A stretch of DNA of 64,000 nucleotides from contig NW_024736071.1 of the NCBI RefSeq assembly GCF_018991925.1, positions 12,140,282 through 12,204,281 on the forward strand, given 5' to 3'. Shown here piece after piece: positions 12,718 to 23,838 of the stretch. The DNA is from Homarus americanus. Taxonomy: Eukaryota; Arthropoda; Malacostraca; Decapoda; Nephropidae. Under the pieces are notes generated by a model. The model was given only the letters and a program-made list of their open reading frames with translations. It searched no databases and had not been told where the DNA came from. Each line of letters starts with the position of its first letter. Position 1 is the stretch's first letter. The position numbers were made by a program, and so were the translations under genes.

Positions 12718-12990
12718 ACTCTCAAGATTACTGTAAGAACCTAAAGATTTATACCTCAAGACTACTGTGTGACTTAAAAGACTTATACTTAAAGACTACC
12801 GCATGACAAAGACCTATAATTAATAACTACTGTAAGACTTAAAGACAACTGTATGACTTGAAGACCTACAGTTAAGACGACTGCGTGACTTAAAGACTTT
12901 ACACTTTAGACTACTTTGCATGAATTAAAGACCTATACGTAAGACTATTGTATGGCTTAACAAAGACCATTATTTAAAGACTAATGTAAT
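12718..12990. repeat. Degenerate TTAAAGACTACTGTATGAC minisatellite
   Basis: About nine diverged copies of a 26-30 bp unit with recurring AAGACTACTG and ATGACTTAAAGAC words. Decayed and of unequal spacing. Confidence 0.75.
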
Positions 12991-13059
12991 ATGTATAACT
13001 TAAAAAAAAATAATACAAACAGAAAAACTCGAGTGATGGATGAGGATGAAGTTTTATAC

Positions 13060-13255
13060 GGGCACGGCCATTAACACGTACAATTACTCAAACACGGACA
13101 CGTACAAGAACTCCGACAAGGACATTAACACGTACAAGAACTAAGACACGGACACTAACAAGTACAAGGACTAGAGCAATGACACACACGTACATGAGCT
13201 CAGACACAGTCGCCAACACGGACATGAAGTCAGACAGTAACACGTACACCAGGAA
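13060..13255. repeat. Degenerate ACGGACA-TTAACACGTACAA minisatellite
   Basis: Recurring ACACGTACAAGAACT and GACACGGACA words spaced about 30 bp apart, imperfect. Confidence 0.7.
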
Positions 13256-13435
13256 GAAATTAACTATAAAGGTTATCTGTGGTAACGTGTCGTCTTCACT
13301 ATAAGCACATTATTTATATCTGGACCAAAGACAAAAAAAAAGTGTTTTCTAAAGACGAATCTGAGAAACAAGGATGAGATTTTAGGGATAAAGTGTCGGC
13401 GTAGTTTAGACCCTGAATAGACACCAGGTACTACC

Positions 13436-13851
13436 GCCTGGGAAGATACTGGAAGCATAATGTGTTGTCTAATGGTAGACCCTGCTGCCATATGGCATCA
13501 CGAAAATTGTGACCAAGTCCCAGGTTGCTGATCTGACTTTCTGCCTCATTTACACACAATTGCAGGGTCTCAATTGTTTCTCTTACAGGACAACACAACA
13601 TACATATAGCGTTTTTCGCTATTGACTTTTTTTCATTCTTGTACTTCTTTGTATTTATTATTATTATGACAGTGTTGATATTATTATTATTACCATTAAT
13701 ATTTTATTTTACTTATTATAAATTTTATTTACTATGAATTATTATTATTATTATTACATTTTCGCCCCCCTGGCCCCGATGTGGCTCAGTGACCTGTGCC
13801 CGGGTGGGCTAATCCCCGTAAAAAAAAAAATAATAATAATAATAAAAAAAA
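13436..13851 (+). mobile_element. Poly-A retroposon copy 1 (LINE 3' end or SINE-like)
   Basis: This copy starts at AGGTACTACCGCCTGGGAAG and ends in GTGGGCTAATCCCCGT plus an A-run grading into AAT repeats. It aligns by eye with the insertion at 54878-55309, including GGTAGACCCTGCTGC, GGCATCAC.AAAATTGTGACC and a variable ATT-rich middle. A 5'-truncated third copy lies at 33439-33510. Poly-A tail plus variable 5' ends indicate target-primed retroposition (family knowledge). No coding frame or clear tRNA-type promoter was seen, so SINE versus LINE 3' end is unresolved. Confidence 0.85.
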
Positions 13852-14654
13852 TACACGTAGTTGGAGAGAGATAGTAATGGTTTTGTTATGGTATCATTGG
13901 TTCGGTCAATTTATTGTTTACCTCTATTATGTATACCTGTGCTGTCTAGGTACTTTTTTGGTTGCCTGCACTGTCTACATACTGTTTTAGTTGCCTCTAC
14001 TGTCAAGATAATTTTGAATACCTACAGTCTAGGTACTTTTTTTATACCTACATTGTCTAGTTACATGGGGGGGGGGGAGACAGGTAAAGCTCATGACGAT
14101 CACAGGTGAAGCCTCAGGAAAATACGATTCTCAATAAAGTTTCCGGTGTCTAAAAAATTTTGGAAGTCAAAAACCAAATTATCTAATTAGTACAATATGC
14201 ATGAATATATTTCTCATAACAACAAACTGTTCAAGTAGCTGAGTCAAGAGTTAATTATTAATTTGAATGAATTTTCTGACATTTCTCACAACGACGAAAA
14301 CTGAAACACAATCATAATTTCAGCTTTAAGAAATCACAAGATGGCTGCCGTAGTGATTATATTATATTATTAGGTATACAGTAAATAAATAGCGACATAG
14401 ATCAATTTCAGCTTTAAGGTACAATCAGGATTAAAAGTTCTTTCTCCTCTCACTGCTCCGTGAACCCCGAGATTCAGACTCGTGAACCCGAAGCAGTAGA
14501 CAATGACGATTATTATGTTCACAGATGCTTCGGTGTTCGTGGAGAAGCGGGACAGGAGACAGGACTTTTGACCGTGACTGCACAGTACAAGAAGACATAC
14601 TTAAGGGTTTCCATGAAAATGTTGTATTATACACATAGACCCACAGACAATCTG
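13852..14654. other. Unique region, no gene recognised
   Basis: AT-rich. 13925-14060 has loosely repeated TGTCTAGGTACTTTT words. A G-run lies at 14068-14078. Nothing else. Confidence 0.35.
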
Positions 14655-14655
14655 G

Positions 14656-14720
<65 letters not shown>

Positions 14721-14727
14721 ACACAGA
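14655..14727. repeat. (GC)n then (AC)n microsatellite
   Basis: GCGCGCGC followed by about 30 AC units with minor interruptions at the 3' end. Confidence 0.96.
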
Positions 14728-14923
14728 CATTTTATTGCATACCATGATGTAAGTCAGGGAATTTCTCCATTAATGTAAATTGCAGGTAAATAAACACCTA
14801 AATTCCTACCTGGCGGGGGACTAACCTCCAACATTTTCCATTAGTGATATAAAGCACCACCACGGAACACCACCCACTCAACAATCTGTTGTCTCCACTG
14901 AGGGGTGTTGAGGGTGTAGGAAC

Positions 14924-15300
14924 AGGAGATGGGGGAGGGGGGAGGGGAAAAGGGAGGAGAAGGGGGAGAGGAAGGGAGGGGGGAGGGGGAGAGAAGGGAG
15001 GGGGGGAGGAAGGGAGAGGAAGGGGAGGGGAGGGGGTGGGAGGAGAGGGGGGAGGGGGAGGAAGAGGGGAGGGAAGGAAGGACGGGGAGGGGCGGGGGAG
15101 GGGATAGGGGGAAGAAAAGAAAAGGAGGGGAAGGGAAAGAGGAGGGAAGAGGAAGATGAGGGTGGGGAATAGAAGGAGATGAAGAGGGAGATGAGAGAAG
15201 GGGATGGGAGGAGAAGGGTAGGGATAGGGGAGGGATGGGAGAGAAAAAGGGAGAGGGATGGAAAAATGAGGGAAGGGAGAAGGTGGGGAGTGGGGGGGGG
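14924..15300. repeat. G-rich polypurine tract
   Basis: About 375 bp of GGGGAGG/GGGAAGG low-complexity sequence with few pyrimidines on +. Proline/serine minus-strand frames are repeat artefacts. Confidence 0.95.
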
Positions 15301-15460
15301 ACTCGATTCGCCAATGTTCCTGAAGAGATTTTTTCTTTTCCTGGTTACTGAGGGGACGCATTACCCGGCTCACTCTTTTATTATATTATGCCAGTATAAT
15401 GTTTTGTTTTATCCGGAGAAGTAAAGCACTGCACTGAGTCAGTACAGAGGAAAATGGCAT

Positions 15461-16068
15461 GTAGTGTGGTGGGGGGTGTGGCAGTACAGAGGAGCGCGGG
15501 GGTGTGGTTGGGGTAGTGTATGGGTGTAGTGGCGGGTGTGTGTGGGGGGTGGGGGGGTGGCGTAGGGGGTGTGGCGGGGTGTGGCGGGGTGTAGGTGGCG
15601 GGGGTGTAGTGTGGTGGGTGTAGTGAGCAGGAGTGTAGATGGGGTGGTGTGGTGCAGTGTGGTTGGGGTAGTGTGGTGGGGGTAGTGGCGGGTTTGTGTG
15701 TGGTGGGGGGTGTAGTGTGGGGTGTAGTGTGCTGGGGTGTAGTGGCGGGGTGTAGTGTAGTGGGGGTGTAGTGTGGGGGTGTGTGGCGGGGGGTGTACGT
15801 GGTGGGGTGTAGTGTGTGCGGGTGTAGTGTGGCGGGGTAGTGTAGTGTGTGCGGGGATGTACTGTGGTGGAAGGTGTATGGTGGAGGTGGAAGGTGTATG
15901 TGGAGGTGGGAGGTGGCGGTGGGAGGTGCATGGTGTGGTGGTGGTGAGGTGTATGGTGTGGTGGGAGGTGTATGGTGGGTGGAGTGGTGTGGGGTGTGGT
16001 GTATGGTATATGGTGTGGTGGGAGGTGTATGGGTGTGGGGAGTATGGTGTGGTGGGAGGTGTAGAGTA
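15461..16068. repeat. GTGTAGTGTGGTGGG-type minisatellite
   Basis: About 600 bp of G/T-rich sequence made of GGTGTAGTG and GGGTGTGGCGGG words of variable spacing. The 3' third becomes GGAGGTGTATGGTG. The G-rich strand is +. The minus strand reads as long threonine/histidine/proline frames, which are artefacts. Confidence 0.93.
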
Positions 16069-16434
16069 GGGCTGCTGAGGGATGGTTTTAGCACACCTGC
16101 AGGTCTGTCCCTGACGCCTCCCTGTTGGGTATTGGTGATAGGTAGGGGAGTACCCAAGGACGATGTGTGAGACCCAAGAAATAGATGAAAAAAACAGCGG
16201 CGACGATGATGATGATGGAGGGGAGGCAGATAGGGAGGGAGACACGGGAAGGAAAGAAGGAGGGAGACAGGGGAGGAAGAGAGGGAGGAGGACATGGGAG
16301 ATTGATACTGTGACTCCGGCCAAGATTAGATTAGTATATCATCAACGTCAAAATATTAGTTTAGAAAAGATTGGTAGAATAAAAATGTGTATGTTGTTTG
16401 AAGTGATTAACACCTGGACTACGATAATTTACCC

Positions 16435-16620
16435 ACCTGAGTACGAAGATTTAACCCCTTGAGTACGATTATTATCCTCCATGAGTATGATGATTTAACC
16501 CCTTGAGTACGATTATCCTCCTCGAGTATTATGATTTAGCACCCCGAGTACGATGACTAAACCCGAGTATGCTAACTTAACCCGTGCCACGATAACTTAA
16601 CCCCTTGAGCATAATGACTT
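16435..16620 (+). repeat. GTACTCAAGG minisatellite family, GAGTACGAT orientation
   Basis: About eight diverged copies of a 22-bp unit written here as TTAACCCCTTGAGTACGAT. They end exactly where the same family continues in the opposite orientation at 16621. Related arrays lie at 18771-19400 and 58500-58780. Confidence 0.88.
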
Positions 16621-17115
16621 GTACTCAAGGGGTTAAATCATCGTCCTGAAAGAGTTAAATCATCGTCCTCAAGGGTAAATCATCGTATTCAGGGTATTAA
16701 TCATCGTACTCAAGGGGTTAAATCATCGTACTCAAGGGGTTAAATCATCGTCCTGAAGGAGTTAAATCATCGTACTCAAGGGGTTAAATCACCGTCCTCA
16801 AGGGGTTAAATCACCGTCCTCAAGGGGTTAAATCATCGTCCTGAAGGAGTTACATCATCGTACTCAAGGGGTTAAATCACCGTACTCAAGGGGTTAAATC
16901 ACCGTCCTCAAGGGGTTAAATCACCGTCCTCAAGGGGTTAAATCACCGTCCTCAAGGGGTTAAATCATCGTCCTGAAGGAGTTACATCATCGTACTCAAG
17001 GGGTTAAATCATCGTACTTACGAGGTTAAATTATCGTCCTCAAGGGTTAAATCAACGTACTCAAGGGGTTAAATTATCGTACTCAAAGAGTCAAATCATC
17101 GTAGTCAAGGGTTAA
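16621..17115 (-). repeat. GTACTCAAGG minisatellite family, inverted block
   Basis: About 22 copies of the reverse complement of the preceding unit, GTACTCAAGGGGTTAAATC, period 22 bp (for example 16706 to 16728). Subtypes with GTCCTGAAGGAG and GTCCTCAAGGGG alternate, indicating local block duplications. Together with 16435-16620 it forms an inverted-repeat array of about 680 bp. Confidence 0.94.
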
Positions 17116-17252
17116 GAGAGACAGTGAAGAGACAGAGAGATGAATGATGGAATAAAGAAGATATTTTTAATTTCTATTCCCACAAAATGACGAAAGTTAA
17201 GAGACGGTAAAATATGAGGAAAAAGAAATAAAAAAATATAACACTTAGTGAA

Positions 17253-17289
<37 letters not shown>
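17253..17289. repeat. (ATT)n microsatellite
   Basis: About 12 units. It could be a retroposon tail, since three tails in the window are ATT runs, but I see no element sequence upstream. Confidence 0.95.
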
Positions 17290-17291
<2 letters not shown>

Positions 17292-17490
17292 CTGGGATCA
17301 CGTAAAACGAAGAATATATTAATTAATTTTCTTATTTTAGTTTTATTTATGAATGTTTTAAAAAATATTATTATTATCTGCGAGAATTAAAATGAAAATT
17401 GTGAAGATAAGGTTTAGAGGCGGTGGTGGAGGGAAGAGTGACGAACTTAAAGTTGTGGTTGTGTCACACGCAGTTATACTCCCAGTGTCC

Positions 17491-17964
17491 TGTGTCAACC
17501 TGAGCAGTGAGGTGATGAGTGTGTCAACCTGAGCAGTGAGGTGATGAGTGTGTCAACCTGAGCAGTGAGGTGATGAGTGTGTCAACCTGAGCAGTGAGGT
17601 GATGAGTGTCAACCTGAGCAGTGAGGTGATGAGTGTGTCAACCTGAGCAGTGAAGTGATCGAGTGTGTCAAACTGAGCAGTGAGGTGATGAGTGTGTCAA
17701 CCTGAGCAGTGAGGTGATGAGTGTGTCAACAGCCTGAGCAGTGAGGTGATGGGTGTGTCAGCCTGAGCAGTGAGGTGATGAGGTGTGTCAGCCTGAGCAG
17801 TGAGGTGTGTCTGAGCAGTGAGGTGATGGTGTGTCAACCTGAGCAGTGAGGTGATGAGTGTGTCAACCTGAGCAGTGAGGTGATGAGTGTGTCAACCTGA
17901 GCAGTGAGGTGATGGGTGTGTCAACCTGAGCAGTGAGGTGATGGGTGTGTCAACCTGAGCAGTG
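17491..17964. repeat. 29-bp minisatellite
   Basis: About 17 copies of a 29-bp unit containing GTGTCAACCTGAGCAGTGAG and GTGATGA. Most copies are identical; several in the middle (17730-17840) carry small indels or GTCAGCC for GTCAACC. Confidence 0.96.
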
Positions 17965-18266
17965 TCTACCTTAATTATGCACGTAAAAAAATAATCGCTT
18001 ACAGATTACACAGAGAGACCACCAAAGTAAATATATTCTATGCCTATTTTATCGACGACCTAAAACAACTAGGACATAATAGCAAATTACTGATGAATGT
18101 ACTAATATCCGATAGTAAATATAATCATAGGAGGCGTGAGGCTAGAAATGTGTGACCAGGTAATGAAACTTGCAGGTGTGTGGAGCAAATTAGTGGCAGG
18201 TGAGAAAAGATTAGGCCAGTGCAGCAAGGCGTACCTGGAACAGTGTCATATACTAGAGTGATTTAC

Positions 18267-18268
<2 letters not shown>
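17965..18268. other. Unique spacer, no gene seen
   Basis: AT-rich sequence between arrays. Nothing recognisable. Confidence 0.4.

Positions 18269-18316
<48 letters not shown>
18269..18316. repeat. (AC)n microsatellite
   Basis: Perfect AC run of about 24 units. Confidence 0.97.
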
Positions 18317-18317
<1 letters not shown>

Positions 18318-18428
18318 GAAGAACCAGCCAACAAAATGTGAAAGAAAGGGTGACATTGTCTTTGTGTTAGCCAGAAGGGGATTAAACTCTGTCTTAAATC
18401 TCCTTGACAACACAAGAAGAGAAGGAAG

Positions 18429-18535
18429 CAACAAACAGCTTCTCAAACAAACAACAAACAGCTTCTCAAACAAACAACAAACAGCTTCTCAAACAAACAA
18501 CAAACAACTTCTCAAACAACAAACATCTCAAACAC
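18429..18535. repeat. 23-bp minisatellite, about 4 copies
   Basis: Unit contains ACAAACAGCTTCTCAAACAA, spaced 23 bp (18436, 18459, 18482). The last copies are shortened. Confidence 0.9.
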
Positions 18536-18770
18536 ACAAACTCGAAAATACTAAGAGAGAAAATAATTACGAATATAAAGTAAACAAGAGCGAAAAATAA
18601 CTAAGAAAATAAGATAAAAAACAAAGAAAAATAAACAAGAAATAAGATTGGGAGTAAACACCGATAATTCGTTTTTTTTTTTTTAGTGTCTCAAGTATTT
18701 GTTTAAGTTAACGAGGTCAAGAGTCACAAGTGAGAATAAGAAGTGAGTTTAGGAGGTACTGTGAGGACCT

Positions 18771-19400
18771 TCGCCCCTTGAGTACGATAACATTAACCAC
18801 TTGAGTACGATGACATTAACCCCTTGAGTACGATGACATTCTTTTGAGTACGATGACATTAATTTTTTGAGTACGGTGACATTAATCACATGAGTACGAT
18901 GACATTAACCGCTTGAGTACGATGACATTAACCGCTTGAGTACGATGACATTAACCCCTTGAGTACGATGACATTTATCCTTGAGTACGATGACATTAAC
19001 CCCTTGTGTACGATGACTTTAATATCTTGAGTACGATGACATGAGCCCCTTGATTATGATGATATTTTTCCATGAATACGATAACATCAAACCCCTGGAG
19101 AATAATATTAAACCCTGGAGTACGATGACATTTATCCTTAGTACAATGACATTAACCCCTTGAGTACGAAGACATTAAATTTTATCCTTGAGTACCATGA
19201 CATTAAACCCTTTAGTACGATGACAAGAACCCCTTGAGTATAATATTAAACCCTTGAGTACAATGAAATTTATCCATGAGTACGATGACATTAACCCCTT
19301 GAGTACCATCACATTTAACCCTCGAGTACGATGATATTTATTCTTGAGTACAATGGCATTAACTACTTGAGTACGATGACATTAAACCCTTGAGTACGTT
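18771..19400 (+). repeat. GAGTACGATGACATTAACCCC minisatellite (same family as 16435-17115)
   Basis: About 26 imperfect copies of a 23-bp unit, CCTTGAGTACGATGACATTA. It shares CCTTGAGTACGATGA with the array at 16435 but has a different spacer half (CATTAACC rather than TTTAACC). Some copies are shortened. It abuts the 27-bp array at 19421. Confidence 0.93.
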
Positions 19401-19420
19401 AACCTTCAGAACCTGTAGTT

Positions 19421-20261
19421 ATGAGGACGGCGTGGAAGTGAGGAACAATGAGGAAGGCGTGGCAGTGAGGAACAATGAGGAAGGCGTGGCAGTGAGGAAC
19501 AATGAGGAAGGCGTGGCAGTGAGGAACAATGAGGAAGGCGTGGCAGTGAGGAACAATGAGGAAGGCGTGGTAGTGAGGAACAATGAGGAAGGCGTGGTAG
19601 TGAGGAACAATGAGGAAGGCGTGGTAGTGAGGAACAATGAGGAAGGCGTGGTAGTGAGGAACAATGAGGGAAAATGAGGAAGGCGTGGTGAGTGAGGAAC
19701 ATGAGGAAGGCGTGGTGAGGAGGAACATGAGAGGCGTGGTAGTGAGGAACATGAGGAGGCGTGGTAGTGAGAACATGAGGGAGAGGCGTGGTAGTGAGGA
19801 GACAATGAGGAAGGCGTGGTAGTGAGGAACATGAGGAAGGCGTGGTGAGTGAGGAACAATGAGGAAGGCGTGGTAGGTGAGGAACAATGAGGAGAGGCGT
19901 GGTGAGTGAGGGAACAATGAGGGAAGGCGTGGTAGTGAGGAACAATGGGGAAGGCGTGGTGGTGAGAACAATAGAAAGCGTGGTAGTGGGAACAATGAGG
20001 GAAGGCGTGGGGAAGGGAACAATGAGGACGGCGTGGAAGTGAGGAACAATGAGGAAGGCGTGGCAGTGAGGAACAATGAGGAAGGCGTGGCAGTGAGGAA
20101 CAATGAGGAAGGCGTGGCAGTGAGGAACAATGAGGAAGGCGTGGCAGTGAGGAACAATGAGGAAGGCGTGGTAGTGAGGAACAATGAGGAAGGCGTGGTA
20201 GTGAGGAACAATGAGGAAGGCGTGGTAGTGAGGAACAATGAGGAAGGCGTGGTAGTGAGGA
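19421..20261. repeat. 27-bp GAGGAAGGCGTGGTAGTG minisatellite with internal duplication
   Basis: Unit contains GAGGAAGGCGTGGTAGTGAG followed by GAACAAT, 27 bp. 19421-19660 and 20022-20261 have the same order of variants (one GGAAGTG unit, four GGCAGTG, four GGTAGTG), a 240-bp copy offset by 601 bp. The 19670-20020 segment between them is full of small indels. Frames reading EEGVAVRNN on + or HAFLIVPHC on - are repeat translations. Confidence 0.95.
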
Positions 20262-22728
20262 AGGTGCATAAATTATTTTTGCCAATAACCAGATTTTTTT
20301 CCGCAGCATAAATTTAGTCAGTAATAAATATAAATCCTAAAAAAAATAATAACAAAAATGTAAATAATACAATATAAATATAATTAACTGAATATAACCT
20401 CAATTAGTACTGCCATAACCCACGTCACATAATTTAACCTTAACTAGCACCTACTGTAGTTAATGAATATAAACTCAATTAAGATTTACTCCAAATTAGA
20501 CAAAAGTGAAAAGACATTACATTTTAGCCTTTAATTATTAAGTCATTTTCACCACAATGGTCACACCACCTGTTTGCCTTCATCACGTCCTGTGTAATGA
20601 TGCTGCAAACAACAGTAAATTCTCTAGCGCAACGAGGTAAACTGGTTTGTGTTTACGTCGTAATTAAGCCCAGGTACACAGGAACATAAACAATACGCAC
20701 TGTAAACAGATAATGTATTTGTTTATGTTGGGGTTAAACTTTATAGGCATATAAGCAATATATACACTATATCCTTTAGTTAACTTGTAAACAATGTTAT
20801 TATATATAACTTTATTTTATATATTTCCTATAGCAGAGAGAGAAATTCATTATAACAGTAAGAAAAATATATTCCCTGTAGCAGTAACAAAAATTAAATT
20901 CCTTATAGCAGTTAGAGAAGTTATATTCCCTATAGCAATGGGAGATTTGCTCGACGTCTGTTTAGAATAGATTCTCGCTAGTGAAGCAGAAAGTTACGTC
21001 GTGCACATTGAGAAGTTCACCTATTCGCCACAGGATGGAAAAATATCAGTTAACAACACCTCAGTGGAAAAAAAAAGAACATGTATATCATAGTCTCTTT
21101 CAACACGTCATAATAGTCTCTTGTCTCTAAGTTGTAACCTAAAAGTATCTCTCGCATCAATTTCTTTTACAATGCGGAAGTAGAGAGACGCGCCCTAAGA
21201 CATGAACCCAGAGATAAAAAAATTCTGACAAAACTCTACAAATGTTTCGGGATACAGTACAATACTCTAACACGTGTTCTTACATTACAAACTTTGTCTC
21301 TTTAACACCGAAGGACATCAAGGAAGAGTAAAGCTTTCGAAAATACATCCAAGTCCTTATTTCCTTTCGTAGATATTTCTCAATTTCGTCCATTATTAAG
21401 GAAGAAAATTATCGTAGAGTATTGGAACTTTAAGAAAACGTTTTTAACACCATTCTGACTTGATTCATTCCTTCCCTAATGTCTCTCAATTGTAAGTAAA
21501 AATAAAACATTAAACACGTAGCCTAACCTAATATCGCCCTAATAGTAAAAAAAAAAATAATAATAATTAAGGGACATTAACTACAGCATAGTCCTCTCGT
21601 CTTGACTCGCCATATCTTGTGAGAAAGACACACCAAGTCATTTCTGTGAGAACACCTTCCCTCCTGTCTGGTCGGTAGCTCAAGGGCGTATGTCAACACG
21701 CCTTGCCAAACCTGACATGACCCCGAGTTCCCTTCCCAAACCAATTTGACACAGCAGCAAAATGTTACGTATTTCACACTAAAATTTCGAGGTTTTGAAC
21801 GGGTAAATTAGTACAGGGGTTACCAGGTTTTAGGTAATTTTTAACTTGTAAATTAATTTCGTGCCACAACAGCAGTTTCTAGTTAGGGGGAAGGCTTCAT
21901 ATGGACCAAACTGAATTGGCACCACACATCACGCCAAATTTCATATCGTTTCGAGTGAATAATTGACAAAACACTTAATGATATACATATTGAAAAAACT
22001 TTTAATACATAAATTAATTAGACATGAACTAAACATAAACACACTCTCTTGACGTATGTTTTGTCTAAATTAATAAACAAACATATTTCCTAACTACTTA
22101 AACACGGCTTTGATGTGATAGTAGTTTAGTGCCGAGGTTTTGATACGTTTGGGCTACTTGCTTCATATTTAACTTTAATATTTTATGATCAAGAAACTGA
22201 CAATATGAAGGATTTTGTCCGTAAACAAACTTGACCTAGCGAACATCAGCAACAGAGAGGTGGGGGCGACACCTTCACCGAGTTCCAGACAATTAACTTT
22301 GTTTGATTCCACAAGTTCCCACATAATCTACAGGTGTATAAATTGATCAATTCGGGTTTTTTACGGCAGGTATTCCAGTTTCAATTAAAAACAAAACGAT
22401 TTACCCGATAAAGAGTTTATCACAGGCAGGTGGACCGGTTCAACACGCACACATAAACATAGGTACAAAACTACAATATAGAGGTGATCAGTATATACAC
22501 TCTGTCGTGGAGAACAAATATATTCTTTCCAACAAAGAAAAAGATTATAGGTCGACCGATCAATGACATTTGACTTGTAGTGACGAACACTAGACTGTGT
22601 GCATCACGGCCATCCTCTAATGCACCCGGCTGCTTACCTGACACTCACTAGTATTATTATATACGTTGATATTAACCAATAAAGTCTGTAATATAAAGGA
22701 ATGTTATTCAAATTAACTGAAGAGAAGG
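20262..22728. other. Longest non-repetitive stretch, no gene recognised
   Basis: AT-rich, with few simple repeats and no long open frame. A family of TATTCCCTATAGCAG words at 20825-20940 is weakly repetitive. It lies upstream of the candidate promoter at 22729 and could be regulatory or intronic, but no exon can be supported. Confidence 0.4.
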
Positions 22729-22786
22729 TATATAAGTAGTTCCGTTGTGCAGCAAAGTCACAGAGGAGAACTCACGAGCACCGAGG
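22729..22786 (+). promoter_or_regulatory. Candidate TATA promoter with short first exon
   Basis: TATATAAG at 22729-22736 is followed about 31 bp later by AGTCACAG, with TCA at 22758-22760, a reasonable match to an arthropod initiator (TCA with the A as +1; family knowledge). GAG|GTAACG at 22783-22790 fits a splice donor, which would give a first exon of about 26 nt. The spacing is right, but no coding exon was identified downstream, so this remains an inference. Confidence 0.35.
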
Positions 22787-22919
22787 TAACGTGTGCTTCA
22801 GAACCGTTCTCCTGCTTCCGCACACTCAGACTATGCCAATCGTTTCAACACTTGCAGTAAATACTGTAGCGGAACGACTTTTTGGTCTCTTATAACACTT
22901 TCGTACGATCACTAGTGGG

Positions 22920-23115
22920 TGAATTTACGAGTACGAAGACGTGGCAGTACGGGAGGCGTGTAGCGGGCGTGTGTGAGCCACGTGAGGCGCGGGGCCAGCG
23001 ACGGCGTGTGCTCCGAGCGCTGCGCCGATGGGGAGTGAAGCGGTCTGGCTACTTCCCTCCCTCTGCATGCCTGTCTGGCAGCCATGCGCCACCCACCCAC
23101 CCGCGCCCTCCATGC
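22920..23115. other. CpG-rich patch
   Basis: About 200 bp unusually rich in CG and GCG words for this region (GGCGTGTAGCGGGCGTG, GAGGCGCGGGG, CCGAGCGCTGCGCCG). It falls 130-330 bp downstream of the candidate promoter. Frames on both strands stay open here because CpG-rich sequence has few stops; no domain is recognised. Confidence 0.45.
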
Positions 23116-23189
23116 CTCCGCCAGCCTCACTGTTATCATCCATCACCACAAACCCGCGTAATTGTCACCCACCGATAGTGTAGCTGCCA

Positions 23190-23320
23190 TTCACCATCAA
23201 TGCAACTTTCACCCACCATTCAGTAACTGTCATCCATCACATTAGTAAATATCATCCATCACCTTCATTACCACCATCAACATCACCACCACATCCATCA
23301 TTATTACTACCACAACCACC
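23190..23320. repeat. CATCACCA-rich low-complexity
   Basis: Imperfect CCATCA/CACCAC trinucleotide-like run. Confidence 0.75.
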
Positions 23321-23662
23321 ACAAGTTGAAAAAGTGTAAGTATTTAACTCCACATGAAAAAGAATCAGCGCATCTCCCACCGCCAAAGCAACACACCAGA
23401 AATAAGTAAATATCACAGATTCTCTACAAACCTCAGAATTTGCCCCCAGGATGAGGAGTTGGCTTAAGGCAAGAATATCTCTATGCAAATGAATGTCACG
23501 TTCATTCTCTTCATGCATTTTAACTCTCCGGGGAAGTTAGAAGAATAGCTATCAAGAACGACAGGAAGGAAAGTCTTATTTAATATCTAATAGATTGTCT
23601 TAGTGGTGTGGTGATAGATCTTTTAACTGCTAAGAGAGTTAATGAGACTGGAAACTTGAACA

Positions 23663-23838
23663 GATTACCTGAAGATCAACTCCCCCCCCAAACTAATTAT
23701 TTCACCTGATGATTACCCACCCTAACGCTACCTGGAAGGGTTAGATTAGGTAAGATCAGGTCACGTTAGGTTAGGTTGGCGTTAGGTTGGTTAATATTAA
23801 AGTGAAATAAGCTGGGGGGTCGAAACTTCAGGTGGTCC
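23663..23838 (+). mobile_element. Inverted-repeat element with TTAGG-rich core, copy A
   Basis: A 176-bp element. The left end (23663-23705: ATTACCTGAAG, then CCCCCCC, TTATTTCAC) is the approximate reverse complement of the right end (23802-23838: GTGAAATAAGCTGGGGGG, then ACTTCAGGTGGTCC). That makes imperfect terminal inverted repeats of about 38 bp. The interior has CACCCTAACGCTACCTGG then TTAGG-type words. A second copy with the same order lies reversed at 42204-42440. No coding capacity; a MITE-like non-autonomous element is the best reading. Confidence 0.75.

Noticed and set aside
17253..17289. (ATT)n run as another retrotransposon tail
   Set aside because: No AATAAACYG or related 3' sequence lies upstream on either strand, so it is kept as a plain microsatellite.
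19421..20261. Possible repeat protein with EEGVAVRNN units
   Set aside because: The 27-bp period explains open frames in several phases on both strands; the middle section breaks every frame with indels.
22882..23178. 98-codon + frame in the CpG-rich patch
   Set aside because: Two minus-strand frames over the same bases are as long; CpG-rich DNA lowers stop frequency. No domain recognised.
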